Positions 24,108 to 33,149 of a DNA stretch of 64,000 nucleotides are shown here, in pieces. Within the stretch, counting starts at the first letter, position 1; each line of letters opens with the position of its first letter. Source of the stretch: an uncultured Paracoccaceae bacterium (GTDB lineage Bacteria; Pseudomonadota; Alphaproteobacteria; Rhodobacterales; Rhodobacteraceae); assembly GCA_951812615.1 (NCBI GenBank), contig CATOSU010000001.1, positions 434,001 through 498,000 on the forward strand. The letters run 5' to 3'. The notes under the pieces were generated by a model. That model had not been told where the DNA came from. It saw only the letters and a list, made by a program, of their open reading frames with translations, and searched no databases. Both the position numbers and the translations under genes were made by a program.

Positions 24108-25612
24108 CGGTAGAGCCAGACTTCGCTGGCCATCTTGCCGTTCTTGCGCAGTTGCGCTCTCAGTTCCGCGTATCTCCCCTCTCCGGGATCGAACGCAAAT
24201 ACCAGCCGCAAACCGCCGGTTTCGGGGTTCCGCTGCAACACCCCTTCGGTCGTTTCCGCCTGCTGCGACGCAATATGGACGGTCATTGCCTCGGGACCAT
24301 CCGCAAACAGGGGGTGATCTTCGAAATCAATCGCTGCCAGCCGCCCGGCCATCGCCTCGGCGCCGTTATGCCTTGCCCCCATCGCGGTGTTGGAAACCCG
24401 CGGCATCGGGTCGGCAAGCGGTGGCTCCGTGCACCATGTCAGCCGATACCCAAACGCAAACTCTTCGCCTGCCTGCATCGGCCGCCGCGGCCGCCAATAG
24501 GCGACAATATTGTCGAAAATCTCCACTTCGGTCGGGATTTCGACCAGCACGACGGATCCTTCGCCCCAGTCACCTCTGGGTTCAACCCACAGCCCGGGGC
24601 GGCGGTGATACAATGCCTCCAGATCGGCGAAATCCGATAGCTTCCGGGCGCGCTGCATCAGGCCGAAGCCCTTTGGATTGTTGTCGAGGAACGAGCTGAA
24701 TTGCAGACGCCGCGGATTGGCCAGCGGGCGCCACAACAACTCGCCTGAACCATTGTGGATCAGCAGTCCGTCACTGTCGTGCACGGCCGGGCGGAAATCG
24801 TCGAAGCGTGTCCGGTTCGTCTGATCGTAAAGAAACATCGACGTCAGCGGACCAATGCCGACATGGCTCAGATCGGTGCGCGGAAACAGCGTTGCGTTCA
24901 CGTCCATGACACAGTTGGACCCCGGCGTGATGTCGAACCGGTAGGCCCCGGCAACACTTGGGCTGTCCAGCAGAGCATGGACGATGATATTCTTCTGCGC
25001 GGGCGCCGGGGCCTCAAGCCAGAATTCAATAAACTCCGGAAACTCTTCGCCCATCGGATCACCGGTTTTAAGCGCGAGACCACGGGCCGACAGGCCATAG
25101 ATCTGGCCCAGTGCGATGGCGCGGAAATAGCTGGCGCCCTGAAACACGCAAAACTCGTTTTTCTGTCCCGACTGATCCAGTTCGGTGCGCAGCCGGACGC
25201 CGCTGAAGCCCATGCTTTCGTCAACAGGCAGGTCCGGAAACGTGTCGGTCTTGTCGAAATTGGAAAGGTCGAAAGGCACCTGCCAGGCCTGGCCATCCCT
25301 GACCTCGTGCACCTTGACGGCGCGGGGGAAGTAAAGTCCGGGATGGAAGAAATCCACTTCGTAGGACCGGCCGGTATCCCGCCACAGCGCGCGATCAAAC
25401 CGGAACCAGAGCGATTTGTACTGTTCGTAGGTCAGATCCAGCCAGGGCTGGGGAACCATGGCACGCTTGCGATACGGCCGCGCGGCCAGCGCCCGGGCCT
25501 TTTCGGTCACGTCCTGCGGATTGAAATCCACCGGCGGCATGTCGGCCCATGCCGGGCGGGCCAGAGCGATGGCGGTTGTTCCGGCCAGAAAGGCGCGTCG
25601 GGAAAGGCTCAT
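24095..25612 (-). CDS. opgG: glucan biosynthesis protein G (OpgG/MdoG), periplasmic
   Basis: 505 residues from the ATG at 25612, which overlaps the opgC stop (ATGA) and has GGAG seven bases before it; a start at 25627 would add five residues. A twin-arginine signal (LSRRAFLAGTTAIALARPAWA) directs export. The mature protein shows MdoG family stretches: YEQYKSLWFRFDRALWRD, FFHPGLYFPRAV, GASYFRAIALGQIYGLSARGLAL and EPRGDWGEGSVVLVEIPT. MdoG-type proteins act in the periplasm in making and branching the glucans. It sits between opgC and opgH in one operon. Confidence 0.93.
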   Translation of the reverse strand: MSLSRRAFLAGTTAIALARPAWADMPPVDFNPQDVTEKARALAARPYRKRAMVPQPWLDLTYEQYKSLWFRFDRALWRDTGRSYEVDFFHPGLYFPRAVKVHEVRDGQAWQVPFDLSNFDKTDTFPDLPVDESMGFSGVRLRTELDQSGQKNEFCVFQGASYFRAIALGQIYGLSARGLALKTGDPMGEEFPEFIEFWLEAPAPAQKNIIVHALLDSPSVAGAYRFDITPGSNCVMDVNATLFPRTDLSHVGIGPLTSMFLYDQTNRTRFDDFRPAVHDSDGLLIHNGSGELLWRPLANPRRLQFSSFLDNNPKGFGLMQRARKLSDFADLEALYHRRPGLWVEPRGDWGEGSVVLVEIPTEVEIFDNIVAYWRPRRPMQAGEEFAFGYRLTWCTEPPLADPMPRVSNTAMGARHNGAEAMAGRLAAIDFEDHPLFADGPEAMTVHIASQQAETTEGVLQRNPETGGLRLVFAFDPGEGRYAELRAQLRKNGKMASEVWLYRWTA

Positions 25613-26853
25613 TTCCTGCTCCGCCACGGATGGGACTTGAACCAGGCGGCGGTATAGGCGACCGCGATGAGCATGGCGAAACCGACAAGGTTCACCATCG
25701 CAACGTTCAGTGTCGTCCGGCCGATCTGATCCAGAACGAAACCGAAGAGCCGCGCCACGGCCATCGAAAACACGAACACCGCCAGCGATTGCTGCCCGAC
25801 CTTGGTGACCAGCGTCAGGACCAGTTCCCAGACCTGCGCCGCCGCGCCGGTGCCCGTGGCCACCAACCGCCTGCCGCCTTCTCCGGCGACCAGCCAGGCA
25901 AGGTAGGCCAGCGACAGGAAATGCAGGTAACGTAGAATGCCAAAGTCGGTCTTGCCACGCAGGTTAAAACCCGTGTCCTGCTGAAACACGCGAATATCGG
26001 TCCAGATCGGCCGGATCGCAGCGCCCAGATCGGGGAATGCATTGTTGATCCATGTGAACACCTTCCAGGACCCGACCGGCATGGTCAGAACCAGATAGCC
26101 GATGCAGACCCACATCAGCGTTCTGGACACCGGCGGCTGCGGCAGCCAGCCTTTCATGAAAGCGAAACCGGTAAAGAACAGCAGTTGCCAGCCGAACGGA
26201 TTGAAGAACCATTCACGGTCGGACCATGGCTCGGCCGGGAGCCAAAGAGCCTGCGCCTGCGCGCCCAGCCAGATTGCGAAGCTGCTTGCTGCAACGGCCC
26301 AGAACCCCAGCCCCGACAGCAGCATGAACAGCGGCATCAGCGCCAGCGCCACGAGGTACATGGGCAGAATATCGAAATAGTTCGGCACATAGGTCAGCGT
26401 GAACAGACCGACGATCTGCGTGGCCGGATCTTCGAAGAACCGCGTGAGGTTCAGCGATGCAACATAGCTTTTCTCGAACCCGCCATAGGTATCCAGCGCA
26501 GCAAGCAACATCGCGGTGAAAACGAACAGGCAGATATGGGCCCAGTAGACCTGCCAGACGCGAAACACCACGCGGGCCGTTCCCAGCCACCAGCCTTTCC
26601 GCGCATATGCCCCGCCAAAGGCAATGGCCGAGGCCATACCGGAACAGAATACAAAGATCTCGGTTGCATCCGAAAACCCGAACCGCGCCGGGATCCAGCC
26701 ACCCCAGAAATTGCGCGGGATATGAGCGATCAGGATGATGAACATCGCCAGACCGCGATAGAAATCCAGTCGGGGATCACGCGCCGGGCGCGCCATCGGG
26801 GCGGCCTTGGCCGGGGCGGTTACGAAATCGGTTGCGGGCGAAACAGTCGCCAT
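25609..26853 (-). CDS. opgC: OpgC family glucan succinyl/acyl-modifying membrane protein
   Basis: 414 residues with about ten hydrophobic segments. The N-terminal RDPRLDFYRGLAMFIILIAH is the hallmark opening of acyltransferase-3 and OpgC proteins, and FSDATEIFVFCSGMASA follows. In Rhodobacter sphaeroides OpgC adds succinyl groups to periplasmic glucans and is encoded with the synthesis genes, as here. The gene is followed by opgG with an ATGA overlap. The exact acyl group added in this organism is inferred, not seen. Confidence 0.88.
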   Translation of the reverse strand: MATVSPATDFVTAPAKAAPMARPARDPRLDFYRGLAMFIILIAHIPRNFWGGWIPARFGFSDATEIFVFCSGMASAIAFGGAYARKGWWLGTARVVFRVWQVYWAHICLFVFTAMLLAALDTYGGFEKSYVASLNLTRFFEDPATQIVGLFTLTYVPNYFDILPMYLVALALMPLFMLLSGLGFWAVAASSFAIWLGAQAQALWLPAEPWSDREWFFNPFGWQLLFFTGFAFMKGWLPQPPVSRTLMWVCIGYLVLTMPVGSWKVFTWINNAFPDLGAAIRPIWTDIRVFQQDTGFNLRGKTDFGILRYLHFLSLAYLAWLVAGEGGRRLVATGTGAAAQVWELVLTLVTKVGQQSLAVFVFSMAVARLFGFVLDQIGRTTLNVAMVNLVGFAMLIAVAYTAAWFKSHPWRSRK

Positions 26854-26877
26854 GTTTTTCAGTGCCTTCCGTTCTTT

Positions 26878-28248
26878 TTACCGGGCAAGAACACCGCGCG
26901 CGTCTGGTGCGCTGCGCCCGGTTGCGATCAGCGCACGGCGGGCGGCGGCATAAGCGTCCTCGCGGCCCGCGCGGCTGGCTTGTCTTTCGTCCAAAATAAT
27001 CTCGGCCCCGTCCAGATTGCCGGACCGTATGCCGGCATCGATGGTCAGGCGCTCGAACACGTCGCGCTGGGCGTGGCTGCCACCGGCAAGCTGCATCGTT
27101 GCGCGGGCACCGGACAAGGCGTGGAACGCCGCACCATAGCGGCCTTCGCCAAATGCGGCCAGCCCATCGGCAGCCGCAACACCCGGTGCCGCCATCCGCT
27201 GGCCGGCCTCGTCCGTGCGGGTCTTGGCATCCTGATTTATCCGCTGCAACATCCGTGCCGTGGCCACCTCCCGGTGATCGGCACTGAGGGCCAGAAGATA
27301 GTGCAGATCGGCAAAAATCAGGCACCCGTCTTCGGTCCGGTTCGCACTCAGATCGGCCAGTTCTTCCCATCTCTGTCCCACATCTATGCCTTCAAGCTCC
27401 AGCCGGACCAGCAGCGATGTAGCATTAGAGATGTCACGGTAGTCATCGGTTTTGTCGCGCCGGATTTCCGTATCGTAAAGCGCCATGACTTCATCTGTCT
27501 GACCAAGGTCGAGATGCATCAGCGCTTTGTGCCACCACACGTGGTAGCGGAAATTGTTGCAATGCGCCCAGGCCGCTTCGCGATCAGTCAGCCATTCCAG
27601 CCCGGCGCGCGCATCGCAGGTCATGTCGTGCACATGGGCAACGGCATGCAAACCCCATGCGTCGTCCGGTGCCATCCACAGCGCCTGCCGTCCGGCGATC
27701 TCGGCCCGGTCATAATCCCCGGTCTCTTCCAGAGCAAAGGCATGGCAACCCAGCAGATAACCCCGGCCCGGATGGTCGGCGCCATAGGCGGGCATGACCC
27801 GTTCAACGGACCGGCGCATTCCCGCGGCATCGCCCAGCACGAAACGAATGGCCTGACTCAGTTTCATGGCCATCGTGTCTTCGGGGTGGGTCTCGAGGAT
27901 TGCCTCCAGTTGCGCCACGGACCGCGACGGTTGCCCGGCCAGCCATGCTTCCAGCGCATCAACATACAGGCCTTCGCGGGCGGTGGCGGCGCCTGCCGCG
28001 CGCGCGGCCCTGGCATGCCGCAGTGCTTCCTGTGCGGTGTCGACCAGCTCGCCTCGCCCAAGCAACAGGTAAAACAACCCCTTTGCTGCATGACCAAGGC
28101 AAAACTCCGGTTCCTCGCGCAGCACGGCACCCAGATGTTCGGGCGTCACTGCCGCGTGGGCCAGAAAACCCAGCATCGTATTGTTCCACGCGGTCAGGGC
28201 AGAGGATGTGGTCAGGCTTGTCGTCTGACCGAAAATATCAGTTTGCAT
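26878..28248 (-). CDS. tetratricopeptide repeat protein (TTC38-like)
   Basis: 456 residues from the ATG at 28248; an ATG at 28263 would add five, and neither has a clear ribosome site. It has no signal peptide or membrane segment, so it is probably cytosolic. Helical repeats run through most of it (GHAAKGLFYLLLGRGELVDT; YLLGCHAFALEETGDYDRAEIAGRQALWMAPDDAW). A distinctive His/Trp-rich stretch, HAVAHVHDMT and RYHVWWHKALMHLDLG around 200-250, is shared with TTC38-type proteins. It ends 24 bases before opgC on the same strand, so it may be the first gene of the opg unit. Its role is unknown. Confidence 0.8.
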   Translation of the reverse strand: MQTDIFGQTTSLTTSSALTAWNNTMLGFLAHAAVTPEHLGAVLREEPEFCLGHAAKGLFYLLLGRGELVDTAQEALRHARAARAAGAATAREGLYVDALEAWLAGQPSRSVAQLEAILETHPEDTMAMKLSQAIRFVLGDAAGMRRSVERVMPAYGADHPGRGYLLGCHAFALEETGDYDRAEIAGRQALWMAPDDAWGLHAVAHVHDMTCDARAGLEWLTDREAAWAHCNNFRYHVWWHKALMHLDLGQTDEVMALYDTEIRRDKTDDYRDISNATSLLVRLELEGIDVGQRWEELADLSANRTEDGCLIFADLHYLLALSADHREVATARMLQRINQDAKTRTDEAGQRMAAPGVAAADGLAAFGEGRYGAAFHALSGARATMQLAGGSHAQRDVFERLTIDAGIRSGNLDGAEIILDERQASRAGREDAYAAARRALIATGRSAPDARGVLAR

Positions 28249-28438
28249 AAATGGTCCAATCATTTGGCGGCTAAGCCTGTTGAGCGCTTACCAAACTGTA
28301 GACGTTGGACATATCGCGATTAACACCGCTCTCGCATTGGTGAAAGCCTGTGCGCGCGAAGGTGTCGAAATCAGGTCAAACACCGCGGTTTTCGACTGTT
28401 TCCCCGGCAATTGTTTCAATTTCTGTGTCGCCAGTCAG

Positions 28439-28472
28439 AGGTCCTTGAAAGGATTGTCCGAACCAAGGACCT
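28439..28472. terminator. inverted repeat downstream of the CoA-transferase gene
   Basis: Perfect 9-bp arms AGGTCCTTG (28439-28447) and CAAGGACCT (28464-28472) flank a 16-base loop, two bases past the stop of the minus-strand CoA-transferase gene. The T-run lies on the plus strand (TTTT after 28470), so in the direction of transcription it precedes the stem instead of following it. The position suggests a terminator or 3' end stabiliser. The rest of the 28249-28474 gap shows no gene. Confidence 0.5.
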
Positions 28473-28474
28473 TT

Positions 28475-29623
28475 TCAGTGTCGGCCCCGCAATGGCGCGG
28501 CTCGATCCGGTAAGGTGACCGGAGTGGCGGAAAAGTTCAGCGGATTGCCGATCAGACCAACGTCCCCATGTCCGGTCGGCATGGAAATCTGCATGTCGCG
28601 CGCAGCAACCTGTCTTGTTTCGAAGACCTGATCCAGCGAGTGAACCGGACCGACCGGCACCTTCACCGCCTCGAGCCCGTCGATCATGTCCCGCATCGAT
28701 CGCGATCTGATTGCGGGACGCAGAATATAGTTCAGCGCGTCCCGGTTCTCAAGCCGGTCGGGATTGGTGGCAAAGCGCGGATCATCGGCGAGATCTGCGA
28801 GCCCGAGGAAACCACAGAACCGCCGGAACTGGCTGTCGTTTCCGACGGCAAGGATAATATGGCTGTCCGAGGTTTCGTAGACATCGTAAGGCACGATATT
28901 CGGGTGACCGTTCCCGCGCCGCTGCGGCACCTTCCCGGAGGTCAGGTAGTTGACGCCCTCGTTGATCAGCCAGGCGACCTGTGAATCCACCAGCGCAAGA
29001 TCGATCTGCTGACCCTCTCCGGTCTGGTCGCGGTGACGCAATGCCGCAAGGATGCCAACGGTCGCGTACATTCCGCACATCACATCCGCGATCCCGACGC
29101 CAACCTTCATCGGCGCACCGTCCGGATCACCTGTCAGCGACATTATCCCGCCATATCCCTGCGCCATCAGGTCATAGCCGGGTTTCGAGGCATTCGGCCC
29201 GGTCTGCCCATACCCGGAGATCGAGCAATAGACGAGTTTCGGGAAATCCGCGGCAAGGCTTGCGTAATCCAGCCCGTATTTGTCCAGGCCGCCGGGTTTG
29301 AAATTCTGGATCAGAATATCCGCATGTCCCGCGATACGGCGAATTTCGGCCTGCCCCGCAGGCGTCGATATATCCAGAGACACGGAGTACTTATTGCGGT
29401 TCGAAGACATGAAATAAGCCGACAGATCGGTTGGCGTCCCGTCAGCATCTTTCACAAAGGGCGGCCCCCAACTGCGGGTATCATCACCGCCGGATGCCGG
29501 GTTTTCGATCTTGATGACCGTCGCGCCCAAATCTCCCAGCAGCTGGGTACAGGTCGGGCCGGCAAGAATACGGCTGAGGTCCAGGACCTTGACCCCGGCA
29601 AGCGGTCCTTCAGAAACGGCCAT
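28475..29623 (-). CDS. family III CoA-transferase (CaiB/BaiF)
   Basis: 382 residues from the ATG at 29623, which has GGGAGAG just upstream; the longer open frame from 29791 lies inside the upstream gene. The N-terminus VLDLSRILAGPTCTQLLGDL is typical of formyl-CoA transferase relatives, and KPGYDLMAQGYGGIMSLTG carries the catalytic Asp (Asp151). The family moves CoA between carboxylic acids through an aspartyl-CoA thioester. It overlaps the upstream ThDP-enzyme gene by 14 bases. That pairing recalls formyl-CoA transferase with oxalyl-CoA decarboxylase, but the substrate cannot be assigned from sequence. Confidence 0.88.
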   Translation of the reverse strand: MAVSEGPLAGVKVLDLSRILAGPTCTQLLGDLGATVIKIENPASGGDDTRSWGPPFVKDADGTPTDLSAYFMSSNRNKYSVSLDISTPAGQAEIRRIAGHADILIQNFKPGGLDKYGLDYASLAADFPKLVYCSISGYGQTGPNASKPGYDLMAQGYGGIMSLTGDPDGAPMKVGVGIADVMCGMYATVGILAALRHRDQTGEGQQIDLALVDSQVAWLINEGVNYLTSGKVPQRRGNGHPNIVPYDVYETSDSHIILAVGNDSQFRRFCGFLGLADLADDPRFATNPDRLENRDALNYILRPAIRSRSMRDMIDGLEAVKVPVGPVHSLDQVFETRQVAARDMQISMPTGHGDVGLIGNPLNFSATPVTLPDRAAPLRGRH

Positions 29624-31229
29624 TGTAACTCTCCCGTTCAATTTCGGCTGCGATGACCGTGAAGCGGTCGGCCGCCATAGCTTCGTTAAGCGCCGTTCGC
29701 AATTCCGTGCGAGAGCGAACCGCAACGCCATTGCCGCCCAGTGCGCGGCCCAGCGCAGCAAAATCGTGGTGACCGAATTCGACACCCGCATTCGGCAACT
29801 GCCGTTGCCTTTGTTTCAGCTCGATCAGGGCAAGGCTGGCATCAACGAAAACGACGAAGATCGGCGCCACGCCCAGCTCGGCCGCTGTAGACAGCTCGCC
29901 TGCAACCATGAGCATGCCGGCATCGCCGGTAAACCCTATGACCGGGCGGTCGGGCCGGGCTAGTTTTGACCCGATGGCCATGGGCACGGCACAGCCCATC
30001 GTGCAAAGCCCCGTGGACTGTATCAGTCCTCGGGGCGCATCACAGGTCCAGAGCTGCGACAGCAATATCCTGTGTGCGCCGCTGTCGACCGAGGCCAGCG
30101 TGCCCTTTGGCATAGTGGCCCGGGTTTCAGAGATGATAGCCGAAGGCCCCCACGGCTCGTCCACCGGAAAGGCGTCGGACAATCCGGCAAGCGCCGCCTG
30201 CATGCCGCCGCCGGGCCAAGTTTCGCGGGCAGGCGTGCCCTCGGCAAGCGCGGCCAGTGTGGCGCCGGTATCGGCAACGATGTTGAGCGTCGCCTGATGC
30301 ATGTAATGCGTGTTTGGAACCGCCGCGATATCGACAACGTTCTGAACGGACGGATCCCACGGATCGCGCCAGCCGGTACGCATTTCGATCGGATCGTACC
30401 CGATGGCCAGAATCAGGTCTGCCTCGCTGACAAGCGGCAGCAGAATGGCGTCGGCCCGGGGTGACAGGCCTGCCGCCCCAAGACACAGCGGATGATCCTC
30501 CGGCAAGACGCCCTTGGCCTTGTAGGTGGTGATGAACGGAACCGAGAACCGCTCCAGAAACGCGCGAAGCGTGTCTTCCGAGCGATCGTTCAGGACGTCG
30601 AGACCGACGATTGCCACCGGGCGTTCGGCCCCGGCCAGCCATTTACGGGCCTTGACCAGGTCTTCCCCTGCAGGAGCGACCGGGACGGCGGCGCGGTTTT
30701 TCGGCAAGTCCCGGTCTGGTGCGGATGCATCTGCGACACTGATTGGCACGTCGATGTGAACCGGCCCACAGCGCGGGGTGGTGGCGATGGCCACCGCCTT
30801 GTCCGCGGCGATGTCGGCGCCCTCGGCTGTCAGCCGGAAACTTGCCCGCGTGATCGGGCGATACACGGCCTGATGATCCAGAACCTGATGGGTATATGTC
30901 AGCGCGTCATCCGCATCGACGCAGCCGGTCAGCACGATCAGCGGCACCCGGTCCTGTTCGGCATTGGCAACGACGTTTACGCAGTTCAGCGCACCGGGCC
31001 CGACCGTTGCAACCAGTATCGCCGGCGCGCCGTCACAGTGATGCACTGCTTCGGCCATGAACCCTGCAGCGTTTTCATGTTTGGCCAGAACGAACCGGAT
31101 GCCTGCCGCCTCGAGCGCGTCAACGAGCGTCAGAACCTCGCCCCCGGGCATGCCGAACGCATATCGGCATCCCGCGTCGTACAGCCGCCGCGCAAGTTTA
31201 TCCGCCGCCCGTGAAGTGGTGCCCGCCAT
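29610..31229 (-). CDS. thiamine-diphosphate-dependent enzyme, acetolactate synthase large-subunit-like
   Basis: 539 residues with the three-domain layout of the family: N-terminal pyrimidine domain with the catalytic Glu in AKHENAAGFMAE (Glu52), a middle domain (about 195-330), and a C-terminal diphosphate domain with GFTGDAGMLMVAGELSTAAE. The usual GDG...NN metal motif reads GDA...VD, so it departs from canonical acetolactate synthases and no small subunit gene is near. A decarboxylase or carboligase acting on a 2-keto acid or acyl-CoA is likely. GGGAG lies seven bases before the ATG. The CoA-transferase gene downstream overlaps it, so the two probably serve one pathway. Confidence 0.82.
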   Translation of the reverse strand: MAGTTSRAADKLARRLYDAGCRYAFGMPGGEVLTLVDALEAAGIRFVLAKHENAAGFMAEAVHHCDGAPAILVATVGPGALNCVNVVANAEQDRVPLIVLTGCVDADDALTYTHQVLDHQAVYRPITRASFRLTAEGADIAADKAVAIATTPRCGPVHIDVPISVADASAPDRDLPKNRAAVPVAPAGEDLVKARKWLAGAERPVAIVGLDVLNDRSEDTLRAFLERFSVPFITTYKAKGVLPEDHPLCLGAAGLSPRADAILLPLVSEADLILAIGYDPIEMRTGWRDPWDPSVQNVVDIAAVPNTHYMHQATLNIVADTGATLAALAEGTPARETWPGGGMQAALAGLSDAFPVDEPWGPSAIISETRATMPKGTLASVDSGAHRILLSQLWTCDAPRGLIQSTGLCTMGCAVPMAIGSKLARPDRPVIGFTGDAGMLMVAGELSTAAELGVAPIFVVFVDASLALIELKQRQRQLPNAGVEFGHHDFAALGRALGGNGVAVRSRTELRTALNEAMAADRFTVIAAEIERESYNGRF

Positions 31230-31317
31230 GCCGCGTCTCCCAATTACGTCCCGGCCTGATTGCCGATCCGCAGGCCCGGTGCAATAGGATTCACGTCAGT
31301 GTGAGGCCGGCAGGCGG

Positions 31318-31794
31318 CTACTTTGCCGCCGCGGCGGCAATTTCTCTGAAGCGGACGTCGAGTTCATCCGCCAATGCGGCAAGCGCTTCCCCGCCCTCGT
31401 CTAGGTACGGGGAAAAAACGTGACCCGGTGTCTTGTAGGACAGGGTGGCCGTGCCATCCTCTTTCTCGGTTACGTAGAAGCGGATCGGCGCTTCGATCAT
31501 CGCGGCGGTCGAGAGGGCCAGCACCCGGACCGCGTAATCATTGTTGAAAACGCCAACAACCAGATTGTCCGGAATGGTAATCCCGCGTCTTGCGGCGGCC
31601 TTGGTCGGACCGGCCCGCGTGACAACGATCAGCCCGTTTGCCTTCACTGCAGCAGACAGGTCGCCGGCCAATGTTGCGTGATCCTTGTTTGTCGGGATGA
31701 CATGCCAACCCGGGCGGGCAGAGATGTCGGATGCAAGTGTCATCGTGGTCGGGAAGACCAGAGCAGCGGCGAATATCATCGCGATCAGTTTCAT
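31318..31794 (-). CDS. exported DUF302 domain protein
   Basis: 158 residues from the ATG at 31794, preceded by AGGAGA; the frame extends upstream but without a start signal. A signal peptide (LIAMIFAAALVFPTTMTLA) leads into a DUF302 domain: HATLAGDLSAAVKANGLIVV, then RRGITIPDNLVVGVFNND and ALSTAAMIEAPIRFYVTEKE. The domain is widespread, folds as a small alpha/beta unit, and has no settled function. 88 bases separate it from the ThDP-enzyme gene, and it is divergent from the DUF1214 gene. Confidence 0.82.
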   Translation of the reverse strand: MKLIAMIFAAALVFPTTMTLASDISARPGWHVIPTNKDHATLAGDLSAAVKANGLIVVTRAGPTKAAARRGITIPDNLVVGVFNNDYAVRVLALSTAAMIEAPIRFYVTEKEDGTATLSYKTPGHVFSPYLDEGGEALAALADELDVRFREIAAAAAK

Positions 31795-31952
31795 CCGAAT
31801 TCTCCTGTCAACCATCAGTCGCGCCGTTATCAGCACGACACCAACACGCATCCCGCGCAAGCCCGTGCGTGCTGAAACCTGTTCAAGGCTGCGTGACCGC
31901 CAGGGCACAGAAAACAATCGCCGCCGGTGCGGGCGGCTGATAAGGATGCCGC

Positions 31953-32558
31953 ATGCGCATCCTGAACTGGACGATTGCGGGAACCGTACTGGGCAGCACT
32001 GCGGGGCTGGTTTCGGCGATTTTACTGACGGGCATCACACCCGGCGGCTTCAATCGGGCGGAAACGGTCTTCGTCAATGGCTGGTTCAGCGACTGGTCAA
32101 TCGGAACAGATGGCGGCGACCGCTACGTGAAGGCCTGGGTTGCGCGCCATGGCCTGCTGGCGATGCGCAAAACCGAAGCGGTCTATTTCATCCGCACAGT
32201 GGATGACGATGGCGAAGCTTTGACCGAAAACTGCCGCTATGTGGTTACCGGTGGCACGCTGCCCGCCGGATGGTGGAGCATCACGCTCTATGACCGGCTG
32301 GGCTATCTGCCCATGAATGACGACGGAAAGCTGTCCTTCGACGCGTCGGAGGTCGCCGGATCGACGTCATGGAGCTTCGAGGTCTCGGCAGAAAAACCCG
32401 TCGGCGATGTTGGCTGGGTGTCGTCACGTGGTGGCGAAGCCTTTGATCTGACCCTTCGGCTCTATCTGCCGGATCCCGCGCTGCTTGACGATCCGGAAGG
32501 CCAGGCGGGCTTCCCGGCAGTGCGCAGGCTGTCCTGCGCAGAAGGGGGCGGATCGTGA
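31953..32558 (+). CDS. DUF1214 domain protein
   Basis: 201 residues. One N-terminal membrane anchor or signal (WTIAGTVLGSTAGLVSAILL) precedes a DUF1214 domain with TEAVYFIRTVDDDGEALTE, GGTLPAGWWSITLYDRLGYL and the Trp-rich pattern of the family. DUF1214 and DUF1254 are usually found together, fused or as neighbours, in secreted proteins of unknown biochemical role. Here the DUF1254 gene follows with a GTGA overlap, so the two are expressed as a pair. Confidence 0.85.
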   Translation: MRILNWTIAGTVLGSTAGLVSAILLTGITPGGFNRAETVFVNGWFSDWSIGTDGGDRYVKAWVARHGLLAMRKTEAVYFIRTVDDDGEALTENCRYVVTGGTLPAGWWSITLYDRLGYLPMNDDGKLSFDASEVAGSTSWSFEVSAEKPVGDVGWVSSRGGEAFDLTLRLYLPDPALLDDPEGQAGFPAVRRLSCAEGGGS

Positions 32559-33079
32559 AGGCCGCGTTGGTCGCCTTTGCGCTGAGCACGGCGGTTTGTC
32601 CCGTCGTGGTTCACGTTGCCGTTGTGAATGTGCTGCCCCGGTTCATCATGTCGCGCGCGATAACCGGGCTGGAAACGGCAGGCCTGTCGTGGAACGGATG
32701 GACAACGGCACCTCGGGTCACACCGGAAACGCAATCCGTCGTCCGGTCGTCGCCCGACCTCGCTTATGCGGTTTGCCTGCTAGACCTCAGCGGCGGACCG
32801 GTTGTGTTGTCAGCCCCGACATGGCCGCATTACGGATCGCTGTCCGTGTTCGACCACACCACGTCGAATATTCATATCGCGGGGCTTCAGGGGGAAGCCG
32901 GTTTGGTGGAACTGATCGTGGCAGCAAAAGGTCAGGACGTCGCCGCAGCAAAAGACCGGCCGGTCGTACGCCTGCCCGGGTCGCGCGGTCTGGCGTTGAT
33001 CCGGCGACTGGCACCAAACGACACCCTGCACGCTCAGGCCGAGGCCCTGGTCCGGGACGCCACCTGCGCCGCAGAGTAA
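32555..33079 (+). CDS. DUF1254 domain protein
   Basis: 174 residues from a GTG at 32555 that overlaps the DUF1214 stop. A signal or anchor (ALVAFALSTAVCPVVVHVAV) is followed by the DUF1254-type core: RSSPDLAYAVCLLDLSGGPVVLSAP, then GSLSVFDHTTSNIHI and VVRLPGSRGLALIRRL. It is short for the family, which fits the split DUF1254/DUF1214 arrangement. Function unknown. The carboxylase gene follows 70 bases later. Confidence 0.82.
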   Translation: MKAALVAFALSTAVCPVVVHVAVVNVLPRFIMSRAITGLETAGLSWNGWTTAPRVTPETQSVVRSSPDLAYAVCLLDLSGGPVVLSAPTWPHYGSLSVFDHTTSNIHIAGLQGEAGLVELIVAAKGQDVAAAKDRPVVRLPGSRGLALIRRLAPNDTLHAQAEALVRDATCAAE

Positions 33080-33149
33080 CCGTTGCCTCGGGCCGCATTG
33101 CCATCCTATCACTTTGCCCGGGGCCACCGCGGGCCATCGGGGAGGATGC

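Noticed and set aside
22491-24113. 540-residue open frame opposite opgH
   Set aside because: Full overlap with a well-supported family gene and His/Gln/Arg-rich composition typical of antisense frames in GC-rich DNA.
26185-28323. 712-residue open frame opposite opgC and the TPR gene
   Set aside because: Same reasons: it spans two real minus-strand genes, has no domain, and its composition is that of an antisense frame.
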